From Phycisphaeraceae bacterium (lineage in GTDB: Bacteria; Planctomycetota; Phycisphaerae; Phycisphaerales; Zrk34): a stretch of DNA of 39,500 nt. Position numbers and translations under genes: made by a program. The stretch's first letter is position 1. Each line of letters begins with the position of its first letter. Where the stretch lies: assembly GCA_028282685.1 (NCBI GenBank), contig JANQHK010000136.1:1-39500 (forward strand), in the 5' to 3' direction. Under the pieces are notes generated by a model. The model saw only the letters and a program-made list of their open reading frames with translations, did not search any database and had not been told where the DNA came from. This document shows, one piece after another, positions 31,960 through 39,225 of the stretch.

Positions 31960-32223
31960 GTGGACGAGCGCCCCGCGACAAATCAGGAAATCATCCATCA
32001 CTTTCGCGCGCATCGCCGCGTGAGCTTTGATCATTGGGCTCGCGAGTGCCTCGACCGCCGCACCGAACACGGTGTCCGTCACAAGACACGCGGCAATTCC
32101 ACGTTGCGTGTTCGCGATGGCGTGCCCATGGTCCGCCACCTTGGCGAGGACTACCCGTTGAAAGCTACGCACTACACGCTGCCGTCGGGTCGGACGTTCG
32201 TCGCCAGCGCAACGATCATCTGA
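31960..32223 (+). CDS. Small hypothetical protein
   Basis: 87 residues from GTG 31960, with AGGGAAGGACA upstream. It contains NQEIIHHFRAHRRVSFDHWA, then VRHLGEDYPLKATHYTLPSG. A winged-helix-like reading is possible but uncertain. It belongs to the small-gene operon. Function unknown. Confidence 0.68.
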   Translation: MDERPATNQEIIHHFRAHRRVSFDHWARECLDRRTEHGVRHKTRGNSTLRVRDGVPMVRHLGEDYPLKATHYTLPSGRTFVASATII

Positions 32224-32236
32224 AAGGGACATTGAG

Positions 32237-32422
32237 ATGCCAAGACCAACTCAAGACGAATGCCGCCGCCGATATGTGGTTGCGCTTGATAAGTTCGCTC
32301 GTGAGCTTCGGCTGATTGATGACGAAACGCCGGCGTCGCCGACAATGGAGCCTGAATGGTGGCGCAATCTGATGGCGGATATTCGCCATGCCGACAAACG
32401 CCTTAAAGCACTTCAATTCTGA
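32237..32422 (+). CDS. Small hypothetical helical protein
   Basis: 61 residues from ATG 32237, with GAAAGGGACA upstream. Mostly helical (DECRRRYVVALDKFARELRL; WWRNLMADIRHADKRLKAL). No motif recognised. Confidence 0.68.
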   Translation: MPRPTQDECRRRYVVALDKFARELRLIDDETPASPTMEPEWWRNLMADIRHADKRLKALQF

Positions 32423-32433
32423 GGGACAAACCG

Positions 32434-32634
32434 ATGACACGCTCTGAACTGATCGCAGAAGTCGCCGAATATCTCGCTGGCAAGGTTTTGGCCAACCTTG
32501 ACCGCAACAGCCTTGCGGAGAGTTTGGTGGAGGAAGGCCGCATCAACGGTGATGCAATTTCATTCGAGGTGCCGGCCCGCTACACCATTCTCAACGATCC
32601 CATCGCGTGCGAATTTGACGCGCCGACCGACTGA
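32434..32634 (+). CDS. Small hypothetical acidic protein
   Basis: 66 residues from ATG 32434, with GAGGGACA upstream. It begins TRSELIAEVAEYLAGKVLAN and ends in an acidic stretch (IACEFDAPTD). No motif recognised. Confidence 0.68.
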   Translation: MTRSELIAEVAEYLAGKVLANLDRNSLAESLVEEGRINGDAISFEVPARYTILNDPIACEFDAPTD

Positions 32635-32659
32635 CGCTTCAACATAGAGGGACAAGACG

Positions 32660-32899
32660 ATGAGGATCACAGAAAACCAGCGTGCCGCCTTAACGGCGAT
32701 GGCCATTTCCCCCAAAGGGCTCGGGTCGGCATACAGTCTCAAAGTGAAAACCGGACGGCGAATTTCAGTGAGCACGATGTTCGGCCTTTCACGCCGTGGG
32801 CTGATCCGGCCAACGCGCGATTTGGGCGGCTTGGCATTTCCGCAGAACCACAATTACCAGATTACCGACGCCGGTCGCGCCGCGTTGAAAAACATTTGA
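32660..32899 (+). CDS. Small winged-helix-like protein
   Basis: 79 residues from ATG 32660, with GAGGGACA upstream. The pattern MRITENQRAALTAMAI, RRISVSTMFGLSRRGLIRPT, then YQITDAGRAALKN is that of a compact winged helix like MarR-type or phage antitermination helpers. It may bind DNA. Family not certain. Confidence 0.7.
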   Translation: MRITENQRAALTAMAISPKGLGSAYSLKVKTGRRISVSTMFGLSRRGLIRPTRDLGGLAFPQNHNYQITDAGRAALKNI

Positions 32900-32913
32900 A
32901 AGGGACAATTGGA

Positions 32914-33348
32914 ATGCAAATTTATCTTGCCTCGCGCTACTCACGAGCTTCACAGATGCGCGATTGCCGAACCGATCTCGAAAACATGGGGCACAACATC
33001 ACGTCTCGATGGATCGACGGCGGTCACGAGTTGACAAAGGAAGGATCAACGGAAGCTGCGCAGCGTGAGCGAACGCGTTTTGCCCAAGAGGATTGGGCCG
33101 ACATGGAAGCGGCCGATACCATCATTTCATTCACGGAAGAACCGCGAAAAACAAACACACGCGGTGGTCGTCATGTCGAATTTGGCGGCGCCCTCGCGCT
33201 AGGCAAACTGTGCATCGTCATCGGCTGGCGCGAGAACGTTTTTCATTGCCTGCCACAGGTGCGCTTTTTCGAAACATGGGAAGCATGCCGGCGCAACATG
33301 CAGAAGGCCGCAGATGAACGCGCCTTTATGACAGCGCACAACGGTTAA
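32914..33348 (+). CDS. Nucleoside 2-deoxyribosyltransferase-like protein
   Basis: 144 residues from ATG 32914, with GAAAGGGACA upstream; a start in frame at 32896 lacks a site. The pattern MQIYLASRYSRASQMRDCRT, then DWADMEAADTIISFTEEP, then GGRHVEFGGALALGKLCIVIG is that of nucleoside 2-deoxyribosyltransferase-like proteins, with the Asp and Glu (HVEFG) expected in the site. These enzymes transfer or remove bases from deoxynucleosides, so a role in nucleotide change or defence is possible. Activity is inference. Confidence 0.8.
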   Translation: MQIYLASRYSRASQMRDCRTDLENMGHNITSRWIDGGHELTKEGSTEAAQRERTRFAQEDWADMEAADTIISFTEEPRKTNTRGGRHVEFGGALALGKLCIVIGWRENVFHCLPQVRFFETWEACRRNMQKAADERAFMTAHNG

Positions 33349-33364
33349 CCGAAAGGGATAAAAC

Positions 33365-33667
33365 ATGGGCGAGATCACCGCGAAAGAGATCAGAAAGATC
33401 GACGGATGGACGGCAGACGCTCGTTTGTTCAAGCTTTCCGAGCCCGTGCCCTACGGCTGGGATTGGGATGAAGAAAACACCAAGGGGCTGACGGATTACG
33501 TCATCATTTCCGCCGCCCTTGTGCCATTCAGCGGCGCCGAGACGTACATTTTCCCGGCCAAGAAAGACGGTACGGCTATTGAGATGCTTGAAATGCCCGG
33601 CAGCTTTCAGGGCGGTTTGGATCACGCGGCAGCCATAGCAGGTGCCGGCTGGGCGCTGGCCGCATAG
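33365..33667 (+). CDS. Small hypothetical protein
   Basis: 100 residues from ATG 33365, with GAAAGGGATA upstream. It includes KLSEPVPYGWDWDEENTKGL, YVIISAALVPFSGAETYIFP, and GSFQGGLDHAAAIAGAGWAL. I recognise similar small proteins in other phage accessory operons, without function. Confidence 0.7.
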   Translation: MGEITAKEIRKIDGWTADARLFKLSEPVPYGWDWDEENTKGLTDYVIISAALVPFSGAETYIFPAKKDGTAIEMLEMPGSFQGGLDHAAAIAGAGWALAA

Positions 33668-33687
33668 CCACCAAGAAAGGGACACCG

Positions 33688-33900
33688 ATGTCGATCATTG
33701 TCGCGCCTGCGGGCAACGCATATGTTGGCCGCGAGGTCGAAAAAATCATCTTGCAACACGGTTACGGATTGGATCGGGATGCCCTGAAGCGCGTCAACAT
33801 CCAAACACCGGCCGGCGTCATGGATCACAGCTTCCGATGGCTGGTTGAACGCGATTACTGTGCTCGACGGCGACAGCACGATCGCGCGACGATCATCTGA
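33688..33900 (+). CDS. Small hypothetical protein
   Basis: 70 residues from ATG 33688, with GAAAGGGACA upstream. It includes AYVGREVEKIILQHGYGLDR and a basic C-terminus (RDYCARRRQHDRATII). Function unknown. Confidence 0.68.
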   Translation: MSIIVAPAGNAYVGREVEKIILQHGYGLDRDALKRVNIQTPAGVMDHSFRWLVERDYCARRRQHDRATII

Positions 33901-33912
33901 AAGGGACGCAGC

Positions 33913-34161
33913 ATGAAGAAGCCGCCCAAAATCCAAGCGCTTGAAACTGCCATCGAATGGCTTGAAGTCAACGAGGGCGAGGACGGCGAGGCAGATGATT
34001 GTCAGAGCGTCGCCGATTGGCTGCGCCATGTCTCGGCAGCGGCGCTGAAAGACGCCGCGAAACGGGCCGCCGAAAAAGAATTGGCAGCGAAACACGGTAT
34101 CTCCGTTGCCCATCTCAAACGCATTCTGACCGGCCGCAATCCACGGCCTTCAAATTGGTAA
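33913..34161 (+). CDS. Small HTH-like protein, last gene of the accessory operon
   Basis: 82 residues from ATG 33913, with GAAAGGGACG upstream. A helical N-terminus (KIQALETAIEWLEVNEGEDG), then basic helices (ALKDAAKRAAEKELAAKHGI) and SVAHLKRILTGRNPRP, which resembles a helix-turn-helix. It may regulate the operon. Similar short proteins occur in rhizobial phages. Confidence 0.7.
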   Translation: MKKPPKIQALETAIEWLEVNEGEDGEADDCQSVADWLRHVSAAALKDAAKRAAEKELAAKHGISVAHLKRILTGRNPRPSNW

Positions 34162-34380
34162 TCGAAAAGGGACACTCGGCAGATACAAAGGACCCTGCGG
34201 AAACCCGGACCAAAGAATTGCCGGGCGCTATCGAGAAAGGCGGTGTGGCGCTTCTCGCTTCTACGGTTGAGGCCCATCACCAACGGCGGACCAAACCTAA
34301 GGGAAACGGCCTAGTACCTTGGTCAATCGACCCGCCCCGCAGGAAACACAGAAAGGGACATTTGGCAATTCCGGTGGCTT
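34162..34380. other. Gap of 219 bases without a clear gene
   Basis: Two plus-strand GAAAGGGACA-like sites occur (near 34165-34173 and 34351-34360), followed by similar sequence (CTCGGCAGAT and TTTGGCAATT), but no start codon stands at a good distance. The plus frame that crosses this stretch is open but has no usual start here. The site may be remnants of small genes. The minus-strand trailer of the tRNA gene also falls here. Confidence 0.5.
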
Positions 34381-34454
34381 TGGTTGCAGTGGCCGGACTT
34401 GCACCGGCGTCTCTTGGGTATGAACCAAGCGGGGTGCTGCTCCCCCACACTGCG
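34381..34454 (-). tRNA. tRNA with CAT anticodon, initiator (fMet) type
   Basis: A 74-nt cloverleaf on the minus strand. Acceptor CGCAGTG pairs with CACTGCA except for C1-A72; discriminator A73 and CCA are encoded. D stem GGGG/CCCC with a 7-base loop AGCAGCA; anticodon stem CTTGG/CCAAG with loop TTCATAC (anticodon CAT, 34420-34422); variable loop AGAC; T stem GCCGG/CCGGC with loop TGCAAGT. The C1-A72 mismatch and the purine-11/pyrimidine-24 pair (G11-C24) are hallmarks of bacterial initiator tRNA. Of the three G-C pairs in the anticodon stem two are kept (30, 31) and pair 29-41 is T-A. The D loop lacks the usual G18-G19. It could otherwise be elongator Met or an Ile tRNA needing lysidine. The structure is clear; initiator function is inference. 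Confidence 0.85.
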
Positions 34455-34461
34455 CCAAATG

Positions 34462-34489
34462 AAAAGGGCGACCGCGTGACAGGCCGCCC
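34462..34489 (-). terminator. Rho-independent terminator after the head-fibre gene
   Basis: GGGCGGCC (34482-34489) pairs with GGTCGCCC (34466-34473) with one G-U pair around an 8-base loop, followed on the minus strand by TTTTC. It lies 54 bases after the stop of the head-fibre gene and 7 bases before the 5' end of the tRNA, so the tRNA needs readthrough or its own start. Confidence 0.82.
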
Positions 34490-34542
34490 CTTCCACGTTC
34501 CCCCGTCCGGGGCCTCTCGGAAGCAAACAGACCCTATCAGGT

Positions 34543-34857
34543 CTAGTTCGCCGTGACAAGCCCAAGCTCTTCAAGCCGGGCCTCGACCTCGGCCAGCCGG
34601 GCTTGCAGGTTCGCGATCACGCTCAGGACCGTGTTGCCCTCGTCCTGCGACACAAAGCCGTAAGGGGTCGTGGTCGTGAGGTCCTGAATGGCGTAATCCG
34701 GCGTGCCGGGCGCGGTGTGCGTGATCGTCGTCAACTGCGCCGTCAACGCATCGGGCTTGTCGACCGGCGTCGCGCCGTAAAAGGCAACCTTGTCGGAACT
34801 GTCCTGCCCGAGCACGGTGCCGTTGGCGTTGCCGTCAGAAAGCTGTTTCACAGTCAT
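34543..34857 (-). CDS. Head fibre protein (phi29-like type)
   Basis: 104 residues from ATG 34857, with GAGGAA upstream. It begins MTVKQLSDGNANGTVLGQ and SSDKVAFYGATPVDKPD, then has TTTPYGFVSQDEGNTVLSVI and a short coiled coil ending (LQARLAEVEARLEELGLV). This is the known pattern of small phage head-fibre proteins that bind the capsid by a beta part and trimerise by a coiled coil. It follows the coat gene after a hairpin (34883-34903). Confidence 0.82.
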   Translation of the reverse strand: MTVKQLSDGNANGTVLGQDSSDKVAFYGATPVDKPDALTAQLTTITHTAPGTPDYAIQDLTTTTPYGFVSQDEGNTVLSVIANLQARLAEVEARLEELGLVTAN

Positions 34858-34882
34858 CGTTCATTCCTCGTCAATTGAAGGG

Positions 34883-34903
34883 CCGGGGCTCAAGGCCCCG
34901 GCT
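34883..34903 (-). other. Hairpin between coat and head-fibre genes
   Basis: GCCGGGGC and GCCCCGGC (8 bp) around a 5-base loop. No T run follows on the minus strand. It may reduce readthrough so that less head fibre than coat is made, or protect the coat mRNA end. Confidence 0.72.
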
Positions 34904-34914
34904 GTTGTTCATCC

Positions 34915-36168
34915 CTACGCGGTGCCGGACAGCCTCAGGGCAAGGCGCCCGTCGATGGCCTTGGTGCCGTAGAGAACATCAAACCTCCATGCCGACACAT
35001 CATTGACGCCGTTGTAGACCGGGATGACGCGCACGCTCAGACCCTTGTAGGTCTGTCGTGAGACGTCGACCGCGCCGGGCGGGCGCACCATCGGAACCGT
35101 GACAAGCGCAAACGCGTTCTTGTGAAAGAACAGGTTCTGCGGATACGCCGTCGACGCCGTACCCATGAACGTCACCGCCTGATCATTCAGGTCGGTGACA
35201 CCCGACGTCACGGACACGTTCTGAAACGCACCCGACCAGATCAGTGCCGGCCAGATCGTCAAGTCCACCTCGTTGGAGACCGCCGCAGACGGGTCCTCGA
35301 CCACCACGAACATCTTGAGGTAGTCCTTGGCCTCCTTGGTCACCGGGTTGACGTCATAGACATCAGCGATGGTGAACACGTCGCCCTTTTTCAACTGCGC
35401 CGTCGCTCCGGTCAGGCCGTCGATATGGAGCGTCTGCGTCATCGTGTCTTTGACGGACGTGTACGTCGTGGTCGCCGTCGTCAAGGTCTGGTCGACAAGA
35501 ACCGTACCACCGAACGCGCCGTTGGTGTGGCGCTTGACGTTCTGCGTCGAGTAGTTGTCGATACCGCCGATCATGCCCATCTGGCCGTCGCGGTACGCCG
35601 GCTTGACGATGCTGTCGGTGTAAAGCGCCGTCTGTGAGCCCAGAAGCCCCCAATTGTCCGCCGGCGACAGCATCGAGCACCGGTCCTCGGTCGGCACAGA
35701 CATCTCGTCCATGCGCTCCGGCGCCTTGGCGAAGTCGGAGAACGCGATGATCGTTTGGCCCGGCGTACCGACCCAATTCGGCACGTACTTGTAGAGGTCG
35801 TGCAGATCGCTGTCGATACGGTTTGCAAGCTGGACCATCGCCGGCTTGATCACCCGCTCCGACAGCTTGTCGATGTCCATCGTCAGTTCTTCGGACGTGA
35901 ACTCGAAATCAACGCCACGCTGCTTGTCGACGGTGATCGAAGTCGAGCCCTCGATAACCTCCTGCACGTTCATCACCGCGCCCTCGCGCACGGTGAAGTC
36001 TGTCGGCTTGCGGATCGTCACCGTGTTGCCGACCTTGTAACCGTTCACGTTCTTGGCAAATTCCTCCTCATAGCCACGGAACACCTTCCGGGCCATAACG
36101 AGTTCATTGTCCAGAACGCGCACGCCTTCTTTCGCGATGATGCTCGCGTTAAGAATGGTCTGCGTCAT
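34915..36168 (-). CDS. Major coat protein, P22 type
   Basis: 417 residues from ATG 36168, with AAGGGAT upstream. The sequence MTQTILNASIIAKEGVRVLD, then NELVMARKVFRGYEEEFAKN, then GNTVTIRKPTDFTVREGAVM is the N-arm and E-loop pattern of P22-type coat proteins with an HK97 fold. Middle and end include the inserted domain (TVLVDQTLTTATTTYTSVKD) and a beta C-terminus (AWRFDVLYGTKAIDGRLAL). It follows the scaffold gene by 17 bases. It builds the icosahedral head. Confidence 0.93.
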   Translation of the reverse strand: MTQTILNASIIAKEGVRVLDNELVMARKVFRGYEEEFAKNVNGYKVGNTVTIRKPTDFTVREGAVMNVQEVIEGSTSITVDKQRGVDFEFTSEELTMDIDKLSERVIKPAMVQLANRIDSDLHDLYKYVPNWVGTPGQTIIAFSDFAKAPERMDEMSVPTEDRCSMLSPADNWGLLGSQTALYTDSIVKPAYRDGQMGMIGGIDNYSTQNVKRHTNGAFGGTVLVDQTLTTATTTYTSVKDTMTQTLHIDGLTGATAQLKKGDVFTIADVYDVNPVTKEAKDYLKMFVVVEDPSAAVSNEVDLTIWPALIWSGAFQNVSVTSGVTDLNDQAVTFMGTASTAYPQNLFFHKNAFALVTVPMVRPPGAVDVSRQTYKGLSVRVIPVYNGVNDVSAWRFDVLYGTKAIDGRLALRLSGTA

Positions 36169-36185
36169 GATTTATCCCTTGGCAG

Positions 36186-37145
36186 TCAGCGCCTTTGCGT
36201 TTTACGGCGTTTCGCTTCCTGCGCATCCCTTGTCCGCGCGTATTCAGCCATCGGCATTTCGGCCAAGGGCTTCTGCCCGCCACCACGCCCCTTCGGGCGC
36301 ACTTTCGACGTCGGCTTGCGTTGTCCATTGGACTTCGGCCGCGCGGCGCGTTGCTGTTTCAGAACCTTGTCGCCAACGCTGGCGAGATAGAGCATCTCGT
36401 AAACCTGCGGCGTGTAGGCCGCAGTCAGTTGTTCACGCGAAAACCCCTTTTCGCTAGCGAACTTGATCAGGTCGCGGTCAAGGTCCTCCGACCAGTTGGG
36501 AATGTTTTCCCGCGCAAATTTGGCGGTCGCAGCAAGCCGGGCCTTGTCGGCTTCTTGTTGTTGCGTCACGCGCTGCCCGCGCAGGGAACCCAACCGTTTT
36601 TGCTCGTCCTGCGACGCGTCCTTCAACTGCTGGTATTGCCGCCAATGCTGGTGGGCCAGTTGAGGGTCCTGCTGCTCAAGGAATTGCCAGTCGACATTCG
36701 CGTACTGCGCAATCTGCCCTTCGAGCGCCTGCACCCGAGCATAGGAACTCAATTCTTCCTGTGTGATTTGGGCGACCTTTTCAAGGTTCCCACGCTCTAC
36801 CTCGGTAGCGCGCAACTGTTCGGCGAGCGCTTCGGTCTTCTGACTGTAGTCAGACGTCCGCATGAAGGCATCTTTGAAGTTGGGCGGAACGGCAAGCGTC
36901 TCCCCGTCCAACTCGATTTCGATCAGGTCCTCGCCTGGCTCGCCTTCGCCCTGATCTTCGCCTTCCTCCTCCTCATGGAGGTCTTCACCAACTTCCTCGG
37001 CGTCGAGCGAGACCGGCAATTCCTCATCGCCGGCTACCTCCTCGATTGCGTCGAGATCGACGTTTGCGCTCTGCAAGTCGGTGTCCCGGTTCGGGATTGC
37101 AGAGCCGTTTTCGGCAACTTCCTCAGCGGTCGCCGGTTCGGGCAT
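36186..37145 (-). CDS. Scaffolding protein
   Basis: 319 residues from ATG 37145. The N-terminal third is very acidic (DLHEEEEGEDQGEGEPGEDL), the middle is a long helix or coiled coil (TQEELSSYARVQALEGQIAQ; EQKRLGSLRGQRVTQQQEAD), and the C-terminus is basic (QRAARPKSNGQRKPTSKVRP), as needed for binding coat. This charge order and the place directly before the coat gene are those of P22-like scaffold proteins, which leave the head on packaging. Confidence 0.88.
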   Translation of the reverse strand: MPEPATAEEVAENGSAIPNRDTDLQSANVDLDAIEEVAGDEELPVSLDAEEVGEDLHEEEEGEDQGEGEPGEDLIEIELDGETLAVPPNFKDAFMRTSDYSQKTEALAEQLRATEVERGNLEKVAQITQEELSSYARVQALEGQIAQYANVDWQFLEQQDPQLAHQHWRQYQQLKDASQDEQKRLGSLRGQRVTQQQEADKARLAATAKFARENIPNWSEDLDRDLIKFASEKGFSREQLTAAYTPQVYEMLYLASVGDKVLKQQRAARPKSNGQRKPTSKVRPKGRGGGQKPLAEMPMAEYARTRDAQEAKRRKTQRR

Positions 37146-37158
37146 GTCGAAACCTCAT

Positions 37159-39213
37159 TCAGGCTGCCGCCAACGTAAGCAGCAGCAGTTCGACACCCTC
37201 TGCCTCGTCTATAGCATCGCGAATGAGTTGCTGTAAAGCAGCTAGACGCTCCGTCACACGGCGATCAATGCGCTGCTTTTGCATCTGCTCCAACAGGCGG
37301 GCTGTATTGTCGACCTCCTCAACTATCCGGTCAATCTGGGGCGTTTTCGCTTCCCACCCCAGACGCTCCAAAAGCTCGTCAATATTTTCTGCCAGACGAA
37401 TGACCCTCTGGCGTGGTTTTCGTTTCTTTTTTGCCCCTTCGAGTGCGATCTGAAACCGCCTCTGCGCCTTCCGGCCACGGCCCTCGACCCGGCGACGGGC
37501 CTGCTCGCGCCTCTCTCTAGACGCCCGCTCGTTCAGCCACGACGGCCATGATCGCTCGGGAGTGATGGACACCAGAACAGGCATGGAAACCTCTTGTGCC
37601 TGTTCGACATTGACAGGTTTCAGCGCATGGGCTTGCGCGATAGAAGGTGACGTGACCTCCATTGCCTGCTCGACGTCTTCCCCGTTCAAATCGTGCTCTT
37701 GGCCGATGGCGGGCACGGAGACTGCCATCGCTTGCTCGACGCTGCCGGCAAACAATTGGTGAATTTGGCCAATGGCGGGCGATGAAACTTCGGTGGCCTG
37801 CTCAATACTGGTGGCAGACAGCGCGTGAACCTGAGCGATGGAGGGTGAAGACACCTCCTGCATCTGCTCGGCATCATTTGCCAAAAGCGCATGGGCCTGA
37901 CCAATTTCGGGGCGCGTGACTTCGCCGGCCTGCTCAACACTCTCACCTGTGAGGTCGTGAGATTGGCCAACATTGGGCGAGGAAAGTTCCTGTCCCTGCT
38001 CGACGTCGGCCGCGAGTAGGGCATGGGCCTGACCAACGCTTGGTTGCGTGACCTCCTGCGCACCTTCAACGTCAGACGCAACCAAGGCATGGGCCTGACC
38101 AAGCGCCGGCGCGGAAACCTCCTGCGCCTGCTCCGCGTCAGCGGCGGTCAAGGAATGGGCTTGGCTAATGGTCGGCGAGGAAACGTCGCCCGACTGTTCT
38201 ACATCATCCGCCGCAAGCGCATGGACCTGCGCGATAGAAGGTGACGTGACCTCTTGATTTTGTTCGACGTCAGCAGCCTGTAATGCGTGAACCTGCCCTA
38301 CCGCAGGTTGTGTGACCTCTTGAGACTGCTCGACGTCCTCGGCGAGGAGATCGACCGTGCCGATTTGCTCGGTGAGAGAAGGGGCTCCGGCGCTGTCGAA
38401 TGTGATGTCTGTAACATCGTCAATGGTCGCATAACTGCTGTCGAGCGCATCCCAATCGAGATCGGTGACGCGCATCTCCATTTCGACGTCGTCGCCCGCC
38501 AGATTGTGGATATGCCCGATGGCAGGCTTGGAGACCTCCTGTGCCTGCTCAACGTCTTCCCCGTTCAAGGCAACGCTCGCCTCAATGGCAAGTGCGAGCG
38601 TGCCGGCGTACCAAGCATCGCTGTGAGACGTATCCCATACACCGGGGTTTTCAGCGCCGGCCGTGGCCACCTCTTTCGAGGCAATCATGACCGTGCAGCT
38701 TGAGCCCGCCGCCGCATTGGCATTTTGCAGTATCGCGTTGGAGTAGCCCGTTGGAGGGTTGTTCAGCGTCGCGCTGTCGTCATCCAACAGGCCGAAGGAC
38801 AGGACCAGCGCGTCATCAGACGTGGTTGTAATAGACGGGCTGTTCGGGTCGCCACTGCCTCCGCTTGCGGTGACAAGAGCCGCGTCAGGCTGCGAGCTAT
38901 CGCCACCGCGCCACACCTGAACAGCCCAACATGTATTGTAGGCCCTGTTGGTCCGCTCGATGGCGACGGAACTATCTGGGGAAGCCCCAAGGCGTTTCCA
39001 GCCAATAACCCCCCTTGGGAAATTGTTGCCCGTCAGCCATTTCGTATAGCCGGACGTTGAAATGTCGACCGGCGTGCCGCCGTCAGCCTGGTCAGAGGCG
39101 GCAACGACAACAACAATGTCACCTTCCTGCGGCGTGCCGGGAAGGGTAACCGTTTCTGTTCCGTCCTGAGTGGACGAGTAGTTGGAGGTCGAGCCAACAA
39201 GAGACCACGCCAT
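37159..39213 (-). CDS. Virion protein with 22-residue tandem repeats
   Basis: 684 residues from ATG 39213. Residues about 1-215 form a beta domain (MAWSLVGSTSNYSSTQDGTE; VVVVAASDQADGGTPVDIS). From about 215 to 540 there are about 14 copies of a 22-residue unit with consensus L-x4-DVEQxQEVSxPxIGQxHA, one of them degenerate. The C-terminal 140 residues are basic then helical (ERREQARRRVEGRGRKAQRR; NTARLLEQMQKQRIDRRVTE). I recognise such VE/EVS-P-IGQ-H repeats from rhizobial phage and prophage proteins without known function. It lies in the head operon before scaffold, so it may be a long decoration or head protein. Function unknown. Confidence 0.82.
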   Translation of the reverse strand: MAWSLVGSTSNYSSTQDGTETVTLPGTPQEGDIVVVVAASDQADGGTPVDISTSGYTKWLTGNNFPRGVIGWKRLGASPDSSVAIERTNRAYNTCWAVQVWRGGDSSQPDAALVTASGGSGDPNSPSITTTSDDALVLSFGLLDDDSATLNNPPTGYSNAILQNANAAAGSSCTVMIASKEVATAGAENPGVWDTSHSDAWYAGTLALAIEASVALNGEDVEQAQEVSKPAIGHIHNLAGDDVEMEMRVTDLDWDALDSSYATIDDVTDITFDSAGAPSLTEQIGTVDLLAEDVEQSQEVTQPAVGQVHALQAADVEQNQEVTSPSIAQVHALAADDVEQSGDVSSPTISQAHSLTAADAEQAQEVSAPALGQAHALVASDVEGAQEVTQPSVGQAHALLAADVEQGQELSSPNVGQSHDLTGESVEQAGEVTRPEIGQAHALLANDAEQMQEVSSPSIAQVHALSATSIEQATEVSSPAIGQIHQLFAGSVEQAMAVSVPAIGQEHDLNGEDVEQAMEVTSPSIAQAHALKPVNVEQAQEVSMPVLVSITPERSWPSWLNERASRERREQARRRVEGRGRKAQRRFQIALEGAKKKRKPRQRVIRLAENIDELLERLGWEAKTPQIDRIVEEVDNTARLLEQMQKQRIDRRVTERLAALQQLIRDAIDEAEGVELLLLTLAAA
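37579..38570. repeat. Tandem 66-bp repeat array inside the virion gene
   Basis: The DNA copies of the 22-residue unit are diverged at third positions but keep the order of charged and Pro residues. About twelve copies stand in a row, with one interrupted by a 45-residue insert. Divergence shows the array is old and not a recent slippage product. Confidence 0.85.
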
Positions 39214-39225
39214 GGCGCGGCCCTA

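Noticed and set aside
34381-34454. tRNA as an attachment-site remnant of integration
   Set aside because: The gene is complete with CCA, differs strongly from the alphaproteobacterial initiator tRNA I know, and no integrase lies beside it.
33999-34556. Plus-strand open frame of 185 residues across the tRNA and terminator
   Set aside because: It begins inside the last accessory gene without a ribosome-binding site and runs through the tRNA and terminator on the other strand.
36195-37178. Plus-strand open frame of 327 residues
   Set aside because: Antisense to the scaffold gene, whose acidic, coiled-coil and basic parts are clear.
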